From Annona cherimola (Eukaryota; Streptophyta; Magnoliopsida; Magnoliales; Annonaceae): DNA of 64,000 nt. Position numbers and translations under genes: made by a program. Every line of letters begins with the position of its first letter. Within the stretch, counting starts at the first letter, position 1. The notes under the pieces are model-generated. The model worked only from the letters and a program-made list of their open reading frames with translations, was not told where the DNA came from and searched no databases. Location: positions 38,364,012 to 38,428,011 of the forward strand of contig CM059971.1 of assembly GCA_030490835.1 (NCBI GenBank), given 5' to 3'. This document shows positions 9,837 through 22,565 of this stretch, one piece after another.

Positions 9837-12670
9837 CTTCAGTCAAAACAGGATAAACGAAATGTGAAAACAATAATGGGAGATATGATACAGGAGTTTT
9901 TCTATGAAAAAACCATAAATGGTCATAAAACTAACCTTATATGAACAAAATTAACTAAATGAAACAAATAGATCGATAATATATAGAAACTACATGAATG
10001 AGTTTAGGTCAGTCATCATCCTAGAACTCATTATCATCATTCAGAATTATCTGGTCTATCTGGGCCAGGTAAGCAATCCTATTGGGCCAATCCACTCTAT
10101 TATCAGGTTTTTCTTTGTTTTTCTCACTTTCTTTTCATTCCATCCCTTATGTTAATGCTGTTTTTTCTTCTTTCCCTTTAGTTAAAGCACAGACTACTTT
10201 AATCCCCTACATTTAGAGCTTCCCCCCTTTAGAACAGTTAGCTTGAACCCACTACTCTCGTAACCATTTCAGCTATCATCCCATCATTAGGATATTAGGA
10301 AAAGGAGGAAGAAAATGGGTAAGAATACAAGGTCCCTCAAACAAGCTGTTAAAATGCCATAAAAGGCTTGCTGATAAGAATGTATGTCTAAGAAATATTC
10401 GGATACTGTTAATTTAATTTTTGATGGAGTTCTTGAGCCTTTTCCTTTTAGCTGTGTAACAATTGAGTTGTAATCATTTTACTTAATCATAATTACACTG
10501 TGTGGTTTTGTTTTCTATATTGTTTTCACTCCTGGCAATAAAGAGCTAGATCTTCAATGCACAACTATGGGTGATATTACTTCACTCCTGACAAGAAAGA
10601 TCTACGGCGTATATCTGCTGGCATTGAATTCGGGTATTGGTTCCCTGAAATTTTCGAGGTATCCCTTGGTTTAATGCCCAAATGATTCACTTTATGAAAT
10701 ATACAATTTTTTATAGTTATTTGTATACTTAGGAATATAAAATGTTGAATTTTTTTTTGTGATTTAGCTTTGTTGCTCAACAAAACTTTTTATCAAGGTG
10801 ATAATTATATTCCTAGTTTTTTTTATGTATTTTTATACATACAACAGTCAACTGATATTACAATCAAGTATATGCATAATCTTCACAACATGGAAGAAAT
10901 TTTCAACAAGCCCCCATCATTAGGGGGAAATTACAACACCGGGGGTCGGGGGGGTGCTGCTGTGAACCATGTGCGCCAACGGTACTGTCGTGGCAATTAT
11001 ATTCCTAGTTAAAAAACTAATTTAGGCACAAAGTCCAAGTTGGATTTCATAAATTAAACCATTTGGCCGTTAGACCTCCTTGGAAATTTCTAGGAAATCG
11101 ATTCCCATGGATAGATTCCCTTCCCTAAAGCACAACTACAGTTGAATTAGGATCCCTTGGTTTAGGGTGTTTGAACAGATCCTTCTCTGAGTTTATGGTT
11201 CCACCATTGCATGGAGCATCTGTCATTTTGTCAGTGATATGCCGATGCAGTTATATTCGGGAATATGGATATTTCCATGACATCTAAGATGCAGATGTGG
11301 ACTCACAAAATAGGAATGATTCATAGATTCGTTCTTTTAGTTCCGAAACTCGAGACTACTGCATGTATTGAAGTAAATTTCCTACTATTTTATTGCTGCA
11401 AGGTAACTATCAACTGTCTCTTAAGCGCACATCAATTTATTCATTTATTCCCTCTGATAAGCTTCGCTAGTGGCAGGCATAATTATACACGCGCTGCCTG
11501 GGCATCTACTGTCAATGACACGATTTCCCATATTGGGAGCTAACTAGATAGACTGCTTTATGAATTTTCAGATTCTACAGTTTGTAAGAATATATATGCA
11601 GAACAATCATACCTTATAGATCCATCATTATCAAGGTCTGCAGCCACCAAGTCACCCATAGTCATCTTCTTTTGAAGAACCCATTTCGCAACCATGCGAT
11701 TCCGCTTGTCAATCCTTAGCTCAGCTAGATAGAGGAAGGCTCTAGCAACTGCTAGTGTGCTCACTAATAGCCACACAGTTGCAAACAACCTTCCCTTTGT
11801 TGTGGTGAATGTGTAGTCTCCGTAGCCTACTGTGGTCACGGAGGTGACAGAGAGGTAGAAGCTATCAACCCAGGCTAGTCCCTCCAAAAGATGTATCATG
11901 ACCATTCCCATGGTTATACAACCAATTACCACAGCCAATGCCAATGCTACCTTGATCCTTATCCTCATCCTTCCCTTCTTCATATCCATTACATACGTGC
12001 GAAACATTGCATTACGCCAATTCACATCTATGGTGCTCAACAGCACTGCTTCTTGCCTATCAAGCACGTAAGTTACCAACCCATTAAGCAAGATGTCGAT
12101 GAAACCAAAACCCACCAAGATGAATAGACAAGTGAATATTTTGGTGAAATTGGTTTTTGGTACGATGTCCCCGTATCCTATTGTACACAGAGTAACTACG
12201 CTGAAGTACAGAGCATCGACTAGTCTGTTTGTGGAGTGGCCTTTGAAGCCCTCGCTCCTCACCATGTAGATGACAATGCCAACCGCCACATACAAGGCAA
12301 CACCCATGAAAGCTTGTGTGACAACTGAAGGGGTGCATCTGGAGGTGGGTCTCCCATTCAAAAACTGAGGGGGAGAGTCCTTGGCATCGGTAAAGAGACA
12401 AGGGGCCGAATGCCATCTTCGTGCTATTATCCTCCTGTTCTTGCTCAAGTGGGTTACAAGGCTAATGAAAGATGAACTGGGTGTCGATTCAATAATTGAT
12501 CTAGAGAAGGCTGCTGGCGTGATTGCATCTAGATTCACATGATCATCAGTGTGCTGTAGATGATGAAGCCAAGAGGAGTGGTGGTTGGGAAAGTTGCAGG
12601 CATCATCATCATCTTTCAATTGTTTGCTGCGCGCATCATCCCCTCTCTTTGGAAGCAACGTTTCATCCAT
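9683..12670 (-). CDS. TPK1: Two-pore potassium channel, TPK/KCO family (two exons)
   Basis: Exon 1 is 11613-12670 and exon 2 is 9683-9836; joined they give 403 residues, a usual size for TPK channels. The product is expected to be a vacuolar-type K+ channel, dimeric, gated by Ca2+. A 14-3-3-type site, RRWHSAP, is at residues 84-90. Transmembrane segments lie near 116-138, 178-203, 238-261 and 294-316. Pore loops carry TIGYGD (163-168) and TVGYGD (280-285). EF-hand 1 is DLDNDGSISKSE (345-356) and spans the splice site. EF-hand 2 near 381-396 is weakened (see findings). The intron is 9837-11612 with a GT donor (aag|gtatga) and an AG acceptor (gactgaag|t) in phase. The first Met is taken because it begins the longest frame and leaves a typical cytosolic N-terminus. 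It is much more GC-rich than its surroundings and shows no break. Membership of the TPK1-like branch is inferred from the 14-3-3 site and the two EF-hands. Confidence 0.95.
10803..11010 (-). mobile_element. SINE-like insertion in the TPK intron
   Basis: The 16-base direct repeat aattatattcctagtt flanks 10819-10994. Read on the minus strand, the 176-base body starts with a GC-rich part containing ttggcgcacatggttc, which resembles an RNA polymerase III A box, and ends in an A-rich tail (acataaaaaa). A long target duplication, a tRNA-like head and an A-rich tail fit a SINE. A clear B box was not found, so the class is probable rather than certain. Confidence 0.55.
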
Positions 12671-13091
12671 GAGGGAGATTTTTCCAGGGGTACCAACTAA
12701 CTAAGAGTGAGTTTGCAGTTGCGTGCATTCATGGTGGGATGAATTGGAGACAAATCTTTTAGAGCCGGCCTCTCTCTGTATCCTTCGCGTGCTTTTTTCC
12801 TGTTACTGTCCTTCGAGCATGAGCGTTGCTCATGAAAGAGACTGGGAGTAACTACTAGTCAATCTCTACCACAGGACCGCCATCACTCATTTTGACTGTA
12901 AGCTACTTCTCTGCTAACGGTCAAAGTGTCAGATGCGTCCATCATTTTAACCTCCATTCCCCATATAGTCCTATGTCAGAATGCCTCTTCTGCGGCGGCT
13001 GCGGCTGCGGAGGGGCGGTCTGATTGAATGCTGGAAAAAGATAGTCCCCCACTTGCGGCTCACTCGGGGAAAGTTTAATGGTGAAAATTAA
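12671..13091 (-). promoter_or_regulatory. Upstream region of the TPK gene
   Basis: The DNA before the start codon is less AT-rich than the flanks, with a GC-rich ggcggctgcggctgcgg run near 12993-13012. It should hold the promoter and 5' UTR. No TATA box could be assigned with confidence. A MITE begins at 13092, limiting the proximal promoter to roughly 420 bases. Confidence 0.4.
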
Positions 13092-13365
13092 GGGTGTGTC
13101 TGGTGTCGAGAAGAAAGGTGAAGTTAAAATTTTTCAATATGAATTTTTTCACTTTCTATAATTTTTTTATTTTAAATTTATTTTTATATCTTTTTATATA
13201 ATTATTCTATTTTCTAATCATTTTTATGCCATTACACATTCAATCAACTTATTTATTTTAATTTTATTTTCTTTACATATCATCATTACTTCTTTCATAT
13301 CGTATCATTTTCTACTAATTTAATAATTTTTACACCAAAAATTTTTACACTTTTTATGCACACCC
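13092..13365. mobile_element. Tourist-like MITE, GGGTGTGTTTGG family
   Basis: Starts gggtgtgtctgg, ends gcacaccc, and is flanked by taa on both sides (13089-13091 and 13366-13368). The inside is AT-rich and shares the phrases 'tcattttctactaattta' and 'ttttacaccaaaaa' with the copies at 23140, 46958, 57171 and 57977. The 3-bp duplication and TIR fit PIF/Harbinger-derived Tourist MITEs. Confidence 0.7.
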
Positions 13366-13840
13366 TAATTATATCACCTCATTTTGGAACCACTTGTATC
13401 TTTAAATCAAAATCCGATATGCTGCTCATTTTGTTTAAAATCGTTTGTTTTATCATGTAAAAAAATTTTATTGAAAAAAAAAACACTTCAATCAAAGTCT
13501 TAGGTGTGGCTTACCTGTATTAAAATATTTATTATAAGTGAAATGAAATTGACTTATATTCATTCGTAGATGTTTTGGAATGCTACAATGGAACAGGTTT
13601 TTTATTAACAATCAAGATATTAAAAATGAAGAAGGATTTCTTAGAAGCATCCTCGAAAATTATATATTCATAACTAAAATTTATATATTAGACTTTAATT
13701 ATCACTATAAATCATACAAGAAAAGTTAATAAAATTTTTAAAATTTCATTAACGAAGGACAAATATATATTAAATTTCAAAAATCATCTCCATTAAGTGA
13801 CCTAAACATATGCAACAAAATATTATTTGCTACCCATTTT

Positions 13841-14204
13841 TTAAAAGAGAAATGATCCTATTCTCAAAAAACTTATTTAAAAATATTTTTTAAAATTTTT
13901 CTTTATACACTTGTCTAAGTGTATTTAATATATAAGTTTTATAATATTTTGACATGTGTACATATATTTTTAAGATTTTTAAACACAGAAGTAGTTTTAG
14001 CCATTTTCAATGGTTAAAAATGGCTAAAATTCCTTTAGGTTTAAAAATCTAAAAAAATATGTATACGTATCTAAAAATGATAAAACTTAATTTACATGTT
14101 AACTAATTTATGATGAAAAATATAAAAAATATTTTTAAGTGTATTTATTATATGGGCTAAGTAAGTTATTACTAAGCCCAGCTAACAAGATCATTTTTAT
14201 TTAA
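13841..14204. mobile_element. Foldback element, related to the GGGTGCAT family
   Basis: An imperfect palindrome. Left end ttaaaagagaaatgatc is mirrored by gatcatttttatttaa on the right, and the centre (near 14010-14030) pairs gccattttcaatgg with its complement. It shares taagtgtatttaatat-type inner sequence with the GGGTGCAT foldbacks but not their ends. Confidence 0.5.
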
Positions 14205-15141
14205 AAAACATAGAACACATCAATAGATAGAAAAAATTTATTATCTCACAAATGGTTAACTTTATTCACGAACAGAAATTAAATGTCCAGATAACTAATC
14301 TTATATATTTTTCAATTAAAATTATATATTTAATCACAAATTAAAGGTTCACATAGCTAATCTTAGTTAAATGAAGTAGGTTCATCATCCTTCTTCTATT
14401 TTATTAAAATGCACAAAAATAAAAAAAATAAAAACAAGAAATCATATAAACCTCCTAATTGTTTCTGTTGTGGAGCAAGTGTGTTGAACATGAACAAATC
14501 GAAATTGAAGAATAGGCATAGAGGAAAAAGAAGGAACAAAAGCAAAGTGAAGGAGGTAAGGACGAACAAAGAAAAAGATGAGAGTAAGAACGGTAAAAAA
14601 GAAAGGAGGGAAGATAAGGAGAGGAAAGCGGGCAATGGCTAGACAAAGTAAGGGAGGGTGGAGTAGTACAACTTGGGGGCTCGAGCATGGACGAGAGACC
14701 TGGAGAAGGAGAAGCCCGGTGACAATAGTTGTTGTCTACCGAGACAGGAGAAGGAAAAACCTAGGGTGATCGCTGCTATCTACGGAGACGATCTAAACTA
14801 TCTGACTTAACTCAAGAAAAAATCGAGTACGGGTTCCGTTTGTGTGAAATTTTTAAAAGTAGACCTAATTTCAATATGAAACGGGAGAAATCAAAACCAA
14901 TATCAAATTTATATCAATTCAGCACTAAAACTCAACACAATATGAACTCGATGTCCTCCAATTTGTTAAAAAAATTATATTAATTTATGCGTTAAGCATT
15001 TTAACTATATTTATAATAAAAGTACTTCTATGTGACTATAACCTAATTAAATTGTAAAATATTTATTCTAAAACCTAAAGGATATCTACATTTATCCATA
15101 AAAAGTTGAATCTCTTACATCTACATCAAATTAATTTGTAA
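14205..15141. other. No recognised gene; purine-rich stretch
   Basis: A strongly purine-rich segment runs from about 14505 to 14765, which creates long but low-complexity frames on both strands (Lys/Arg-rich or Ser/Phe-rich). None is called as a gene. Confidence 0.5.
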
Positions 15142-15547
15142 GTAATTCAAGGATAAATTTCATATATACCCACATAGTTTCATCGATATTGCAGATATAC
15201 CAACGTAGTTTCACAAAATTGCATATTACCCCCACATAGTTTCATTGAAATTGGGTATTACCCCACGTCGTTAACTGCTGTTAATATCTGCCGTTATATT
15301 TTCAAAAATGACGAAAATGTCCTCATCTTCATGGGGTGATATGCAATTTTATGAAAACTATGGATGAGGGCATTTTCGTCATTTTCAAAAATATAACGAC
15401 GGATATTAACGCCAATTAACGGCGTGGGGTAATACCCAATTTTAATGAAACTATGTGGGGGTAATATGCAATTTGTGAAACTACGTGGGTATATCTGCAA
15501 TATCGATAAAACTATGTGGGTATATATGAAATTTACCTGTAATTCAA
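15142..15547. mobile_element. Mutator-like foldback MITE with 9-bp target duplication
   Basis: The element 15151-15538 begins ggataaatttcatatatacc and ends as the inverted copy (ggtatatatgaaatttacct). Arms extend about 190 bases, almost to the middle. It is flanked by gtaattcaa at 15142-15150 and 15539-15547. Long terminal inverted repeats with a perfect 9-bp duplication indicate Mutator-like mobilisation. It has no coding capacity. Confidence 0.85.
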
Positions 15548-17119
15548 ATATACTAACTCTTTAAAATTATTACATGCATAACAATTAACTATAAAATATA
15601 TAAGTCTTACTTTTATTAAACTTATTTAGATAATGATCTCATTGAATCCATTTATTTTTTACCTTGATTTTGATGGAAAATTCATGAGATTTATTGTAAT
15701 TAGCATTATCTTTTAATTAGAAGATCAAATTTTATTAAAATTAAAAATGTTAAAAGTCGTGTATATATATTTATGTGTAAATTATGAATAGATAAGTTAT
15801 AATGATCAAAAGTATATTTTCGAATTAGTTAATGTGAATACAATAATATTCGGAGAGTTTATTATTTTTACGGGTTGACTTCAACTTTTTTTGATCTAAG
15901 ACTAAGATGAATCTTAACTTAAAACTAAGACTTAAACCAATACTAACTCAAGTCTGAGCACAACCTAAGTTTGAATTCTAAGATTAAGGTGAGGATTAGA
16001 GTTCACCAAAACCTTATATAACCTAACCTGAGTTGTAGTCCTATGACTGTTATTGACTCAGGCACGACCTCAAAGGGGACTAGCGCCATCGAGCACCAGA
16101 CCGCCGAGGATGATGAATTGATGATGAGTTGACGGCCGGGTGAGGGCAGTGAAATGGACGGTAGGAGCAGACATGGATGGCGGAGATGGCCGATGGGAGT
16201 AGTGGCATGGGCAAGTTTTGAAGGGACGACAAAAAATCTAATGTTGAACAACAACGGGAAGATGGGGCTGCCAGTTATGATCAGCCAAATCTGTTAAGGT
16301 GAGATTTTTCGAATGGTCTCCTTCAGCAGCACCCATCAATCTTCCGAGTCATTAGCATCCTCCATGAAATTCGGCCAAGCAAAGGAAGGTGAAGGTGAGA
16401 ATAGAATGCCGATAACAGGGCTTTTCATTAGTTCATTCGCGCCCAAAATAATGGATTCAGTGATATAGATTATGGACGATGACGACAGTAGTTGGCCAAG
16501 GCAGGAGCTAAGGTTGAGGAGCGCTCCAAACCTGCATACGATTTGGGGGGAAATAGTTAGGATTTTGGCTTCTGGGGCATGGCCCCGGCGGCAGCGTGTC
16601 ATCCCTCAATAGCCGGCCTTCTCTTTTTTATTTTACACCAAACCAGGTGAACCTGGCTTGACCTCGAGCTCTGGTTTGACCGCGGTTCGGTCGTTTGCAG
16701 GCATGTGAACCAGATCCTGAACAGGTCCAACAGGCCGGTCCTGTGTGATTCTGACAACATTAGAGGAGACGCTCCGAATGTACCATCAAAGAAGGCTATG
16801 CAGTTTGAAATTTGGGTTTCCTTTTCTTTTCTGAGTAAATTGCAACATTTGCCCTTAGTTCACTCTAAACGTTTAAAAATTTTCTTTTATACCTATGACA
16901 CATCACTCAATATGAATAAAATTTTCTTTTATGCCCATCACAGTTCTTGGAGCCTAAGCGTTGTCAAGGCATGGGCCTGACCGAAGCAAGGTGGTTTACT
17001 CCAACTCAGTTGGCTTAGAGTTTGGGTTCACTTCAACCCGATATAACCTGACCCGAGTTGCACCCCTCCTTATATATGGATTGGATTAAGGCACAAGTGA
17101 TGAAATTAAGGTGATAATT
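15548..17119. other. Unrecognised DNA with a GC-richer core
   Basis: From about 16020 to 16980 the base composition is less AT-rich, but frames (16003-16254 and 16336-16602 minus, 16705-16980 plus) carry no known motif. Two similar phrases, acctaacctgagttgtag near 16021 and acctgacccgagttgcac near 17046, lie about 1 kb apart in the same direction. This may be an old element or an exon relic. Confidence 0.35.
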
Positions 17120-20100
17120 ATTTATTTTTAATATCACATTCTAAGGTTATTTTCAAATGTTTATAACTTGACTAGAAACGTCGGTTTAAGATGAAACTTG
17201 AAACTATTAAATAAAATTATGAAATCTATGGTATGAGTGGATTGGATTAAGCTAATTACTATGGAAAAGTGGTTAATTAGAAAAAAGTACCTAGCATTGA
17301 CTTCGTGTACCCTAGACTACCATAGCATTAAATAAAAAGCATTTGAGATAAATGACTTGTTTTAATGTTATGCAAGGTGTCAAATTATGGTGGATGAAGC
17401 TGGATTTTATGGATTTATTTAATGGTCAAATCCATGGAAAAGTCAAGGATTAATGCCTAATATCTAGCTCAGAATGGAGCATAGGTGATGTGGCATGACC
17501 ATGGACATCCAAGGGCAAATGGGGTATGAAATTTGGATTTTTAAAAATGCTAAAATGCATATCTAAGTAGCTAAGACCCTAGGGTAACTAACGGGGCACA
17601 TAAATATGTGGAAATTGAAGCATAAAAATGTCAAAAAGCATGCCTAAGAGAGGCGTCGCCTAGTGGACAGCAATGCATTCCATTAATGCATGGATTTTGA
17701 TGATTTTTGATAAATAGAAAATGCATATTTTACTTACATATAAAATTGTCATGTCATCAAGTGATAAGTTAGAATTAAATTACCCTCATGACATGAGACA
17801 AAGTGGGTCCCAAGGGTTGGTAAAAAAAATTAAAAAATGGGGCTTATCCAAGTAGGACGTCCTCATGCACAAGGGGAGAAAATTTCTCAAAATTTTCTAA
17901 GTGTGGAGAGCAAGCTTGTGCACGTCCAAACCAGCAAGGAAGAAGGAGAAAAGAGGAAAAAAAAGGGAAGAAAAAAAGAAGGAACCAAGCTAAACAAGTT
18001 GGATTCAATCCAAATAAGTGAAACCTAAGTTTTGATCATTTAAATCAAGGTTTTCTCTCTCAAATCATGAGCCATGAATATGGTTCATAAAGAACTCTTA
18101 AAGAATGAGTTATGATGTCTTGATAAGGGTATTGAATGATTTTTGAAAGATATAAATGAGATCAAGAGTTCAAGAAAGTGAAAAGGGAAGTTAGGATTAA
18201 ATTTTGAGATGAAATCTAACTTAGAATTTCTCAAAACCCTAAATCATGTTGCCATTTGGTTTGAACATGATGATTAGGATGTAATTCATGTTTTTTTGGA
18301 TTACATATGTTGATTTGAGCATTTGTTAATGATTTTAACAAAAATGGAACTTAGGGTTTCAAGTAATACTTGATTTTTCCATTTTTGAGTTAAAAATGAT
18401 ACAAAGAAGTGCTTAAATGGTTTATGGATGAATTGTAGGGTAAATTATCCTAAATTAAGGATCCTTTGGATGGCCTAAGTGGGCTGGATGAGTTTGCCTT
18501 AAATCTAATTTTTAGGGTATATGTATGGGACGTCCAAATGGGGGCCAAAACGGGTACTTTACATGTGATTTTTGTTGCTGTTTGTAAACAAATGATTTAT
18601 GGATGTTACGGAGGGTAAATTACCCTAGGATTAGGGTACTTTGAATTTCCAAAAGAGTTTTAAAATATTTTCCCTAAATCTAATTTTAAGGATATGTGTA
18701 TGGACATGTTAAAACGGGTCAAAATAAATGCCCTATATGCATGAAAATATTGTTGTTATGGAAGTAAATGAATTATAAATTTTAAATATGTGATAATACC
18801 CTAAATTTGGGTTAAGAAAAGCATGTTTAGTTGCTGAAAATTATTACTTAAAAATCTATTAAGATTTAAGTCTTGAAAGAGGCGTTAAAAGGATAAAAAA
18901 TGGGTCTTAACATGACTGTTTTGGAAATCAGTGATAAATGGATTAAAAATCTAAAATTAAACCCTAAAGTATATGTTAATTAAGGGGTTTAATGATGTTG
19001 AAAATGGGTGTAAGTTGTTGTATTGAGAAATTTTAAGAAACACATAATATATATGTTGTATGTTGAACGTATGTAGAGCATATGTATGAATGGATAATAT
19101 ATGACTTATGTGAACTTGCTAAAATGTAAAATATTCATGAATATGTGATGAAATACAAAGGATGTTGCTATATGAATGATGTTTGATTTTCTCAGTATTT
19201 GAGATTTACTAAGAAAAATGAAAAATAGATGAAAAATGGTTAATGGGAGATATAAATTCTCAAATGATAAATTATGAATGAATGTTATGTGTTTATCCTA
19301 AATATGTAATTAAAACACAATATGGAATGAATGATATGATGCATAAGTGCATGTTGTGTATGTACGATTGACTTAAAAATCCAAGTTGATTATATATGAT
19401 ATGAATTATGGGATTCGAAAACTAAGTGAATGCAAGCAAATAGATTGTTATGAATGCAATGCTATATTTATGTATAAGCAAAGGCAAAGAGATAAGTGAG
19501 ACGGAAAGCTAAGCAAGCAAGGTAAGCAAGCAGTTTTTTAAATGCCTTGTTTATCAAAATGATAAAATGTTTATCAATGATATTCTAACTATTTATATGA
19601 TTTAGAAAATGAATTATTTTAATTTTTTATAAGATGTTTAAGGATGGTCATTCCTTATTTAAATGTGTATTGAAATGATATTTCCAATGAAATAAATGAA
19701 TTGCTTACTACTTTTCAAGTACTTATGTCAATTGATGAATCATGAGTTTATGATTGAAAAATCATGCTAGCATGTCAAAGTTCATGTTATGAAAGAAAAC
19801 ATGTGCACAAAAGCATAAGGTTCACTTCAAAGGTGTTAGCGAATCGAATGTCCCCCTTTGGTGCGGCTAAGTCGCTAAGATAGGCCTCAGGCCGGCAGCG
19901 CCTCCCTGGAATGGGAGAGAGGATGAAAGTGGATGGTTGCCTAGCTAGCTTCTATCCAAAGGAATGTCATGATTTTAAATTATACATCGCATTGTTTATG
20001 ACATACCCTAGATGGGTATAAGAAGCATGTTTTAAGATATACCCTCGAGTGGGTATAATGTGGCTTTCTAAGTTATTTTCAATGAAAATGAATTGCCTGA

Positions 20101-20611
20101 AAATCTTATAGCTTGCTTATTGAGTTTCGACTCATGATTTTGTTTTCCAAATCCTAAACACAGGTTAAGGGAAGAACCATGCAAGGAGCACAGGTGGAGA
20201 TTCAAGAAAATATAAATTTCTATAAGTTACCTGTATGTGAATTTATGAATTCTATGGTTGTATGAATGTTAACATTAAATTGTGGTTTAATGTTGTACAA
20301 GAATTTATGTGGTGATTTGGATTATAAATGGTGAAAAAAATTTTATGGTCAATTGTTAAGGATGTTTTATCATGATATGATTAAGTATGAAATTTATGTG
20401 ATCATATGTGTATATCTCAAATGGAATAATGACCTAAAAAGGCATTTGATGGAAATTGAAATAAATAAAATGATATAAACTCCTAAGGAGTTAGGATAAG
20501 TGGATAAATATCCAATAAGCCCGCCGTGTGACAGGGCAACAATCCTGATCATGTTTACCAATCGATAGATCTTGAAGTAAGGTTGTGATGCTCGGGCTAG
20601 GGCGCCACATA
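17120..20611 (+). mobile_element. Possible long LTR of a Ty3/gypsy chromovirus
   Basis: The end reads ggctagggcgccaca followed at once by tagtatcatat, which resembles an LTR end joined to a worn TGGTATCA primer site. About 500 bases before it, attgagtttcgactcatgat and aaacacaggttaag resemble phrases seen in LTRs of Tekay/Del elements (recalled, not searched). The stretch is non-coding and of one texture throughout. The left border is a guess, and no gag or pol follows, so it would be a solo or truncated LTR. Confidence 0.3.
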
Positions 20612-21623
20612 GTATCATATTTTTTAATTCAAGCACATGAAACTTTATAAATTTTCTATAGTCAACTTATATAATAAAGTAGGAGACTAAAGCTCCTCAA
20701 ATGGGAGGAGGAGATCTCATCTAAGAAATGTAGATCTCACTAAGTTTTTTAACCCAAATCAATGAGTAGACTCCAACATTTAATACCAACCAAATTCGAG
20801 TTAACAAGTTTAGCAAAGAGCACAAGTGTTGTAGTTTTTTCTTGATGAAGTATAAGAGAACATAGGGGTATCAAAAACATAAGTCAACGCTAAGGGCATT
20901 GATGCATTGAGTAATAAAAAAAATCTACTCAAACAAATTATAAAGTAAAAACCACAAGGATAAGGGCATGGGTATTATGGCTATAGGAGGAATTGCTAAA
21001 AATATATTATTATATCGGAGAAATCATTGAAAATGCATTAATATATTAGAAATTAAAATCAAAATTCATGAATATATCATTTCTATTATATAATAAAATT
21101 ATTTCATTTAGTCTGGGCTTTGAGTCCTCATAGTTAACCATATAGGGGGTAGTCATATGGTCAACCATAAGGCGCACATGAGGAATCTCATTTTTTCATT
21201 GTAAGAAATTCAAAACACCTATCTAGATAAGCATAAAAACTTGTTTGAATGTAAAAAAATTTTAAAATACATTTAAAGTCCCTTGCAGTTGACAACACGA
21301 CTACCCTTAAGTAATTAACGACAGGGAATCATAATTCTTTAAGTCTTGAATGAGCAAATCTTCTTAACAAATAATAAAAGTAGTAGAAGAAATAAACAAC
21401 ATATATCCAAAGTCATTAATACATGATAAATTTTAATACTGTGAATTATCCCTGCATCCTAAAATAAACTTACTATACTACTATTCTATTTGGTGCTTCT
21501 GCACAATTATTACAGTTTAAAGATTCATTGGTGCTTTCACTACTGATTTCTCCATGCGAAAGTATGCATTGAATGCTACTTGATTTGGTGCATGGCCACT
21601 AAAGGATTAGTAGTAAGCACCAA
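20612..21623. other. No recognised gene
   Basis: AT-rich repeat-like DNA. The part 20955-21090 is similar to 2745-2870, so it probably belongs to a dispersed LTR family. Confidence 0.45.
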
Positions 21624-21910
21624 CACTACAAGAAAAATGACATTAAAAATAAGAGATTTTGTTGCTATTTATCAAAAAAATGTTGCTAAAAGTTTTTAGC
21701 AATAATAAAATTTTGTAGCAAGCATGCTGCATATACCCTTGTTGTAAAAAGTTATTAGCAACATATAAGTTTATTATTGAGAAAATACTTTCGCAACAAT
21801 ATATCTATGTTGCTAAAGTATTTGTTACAACATTAAAATCTTATTGCCATGTATTAAAATATTAGCAATAAAAATTTTGTTGCTAAAAATAATATATGTA
21901 ACATGACTTA
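21624..21910. mobile_element. CACTA (En/Spm) transposon terminus
   Basis: Starts cactacaagaaaaatgac, the classic plant CACTA inverted-repeat end. Behind it, many copies of gttgct and agcaac in both directions (for example tttgttgctatt, gttgctaaaag, gttattagcaac) form the subterminal repeat array that CACTA transposases bind. The matching opposite end was not found before 31 kb, so the element is truncated or rearranged. Confidence 0.8.
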
Positions 21911-22339
21911 ATTGATAATAGAGACAAAATAATTTATCCTACTAATATAAACCAACCCCCATTCAATTAAATAATCTTCATTCACAACATCATTTTAAAA
22001 GTTAACCAAAGTACATTAGTCTTTTCAAAGTAATACAATCATTTAAAGCTAAATAATGACAAAGTATTGTTCAAATGTCAGCTAAACAAAAATAATTTAG
22101 AAAATTTCTCTTCAAACATAACTACAAAAAATTCTAATACAATTCAGCTTTAACTCTCTTTAACAAACATCCATATTAGCCTGCGTGAAAAATAAGTCTT
22201 GTAGAAATAAATGTAGCATACAAATAATTTATAATTTAGTATTAAAATGATCAATAAAAAATAAAATACATCTTGGAATTAATATAAGATTTCGACTAAC
22301 CTAAAGAACGTTAAGACATTGAAAAGTGATGTCATTTTC

Positions 22340-22565
22340 TCTTGAAAGATAGCTCGTGAATTTTTCTTCTATTTCAACCTAAATTATTCCTCTCTTTCTA
22401 CAATTGATACCTTCAATGTCTCGATTTCTCATTCAATTTGATTTAATTTTGTTTGTTGTTCTTCTATTTTTGAGGTAGATATCTTTAGAGTCATTTTTCT
22501 TACAACCTTACCGAAATAATACCTTAAATGAGTGCCTAAAATCTGCATAGAAATTTTGTCATCAA
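22340..22565 (-). pseudogene. CACTA transposase fragment (C-terminal coiled coil)
   Basis: The minus strand reads a segment starting near MQILGTHLRYYFGKVVRK and continuing with a Glu/Lys/Gln-rich coiled coil ending near VEIEEKFTS, broken by stops. This has the layout of the C-terminus of plant Transposase_24-type proteins (a 'LG...Y.RGLG' motif before a coiled coil). It lies 430 bases inside the CACTA terminus on the expected side. Confidence 0.55.

Noticed and set aside
11891..12416. Frames of 78 and 110 codons within the TPK exon
   Set aside because: They overlap the TPK coding frame in other frames and show no own motifs.
14396..14769. Overlapping Lys/Arg-rich and Ser/Phe-rich frames on both strands
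   Set aside because: They come from a purine-rich low-complexity stretch; neither strand shows a domain.
15142..15547. CRISPR-like or riboswitch-like structure
   Set aside because: The long inverted repeat with a 9-bp target duplication is fully explained by a Mutator-type MITE in a plant genome.
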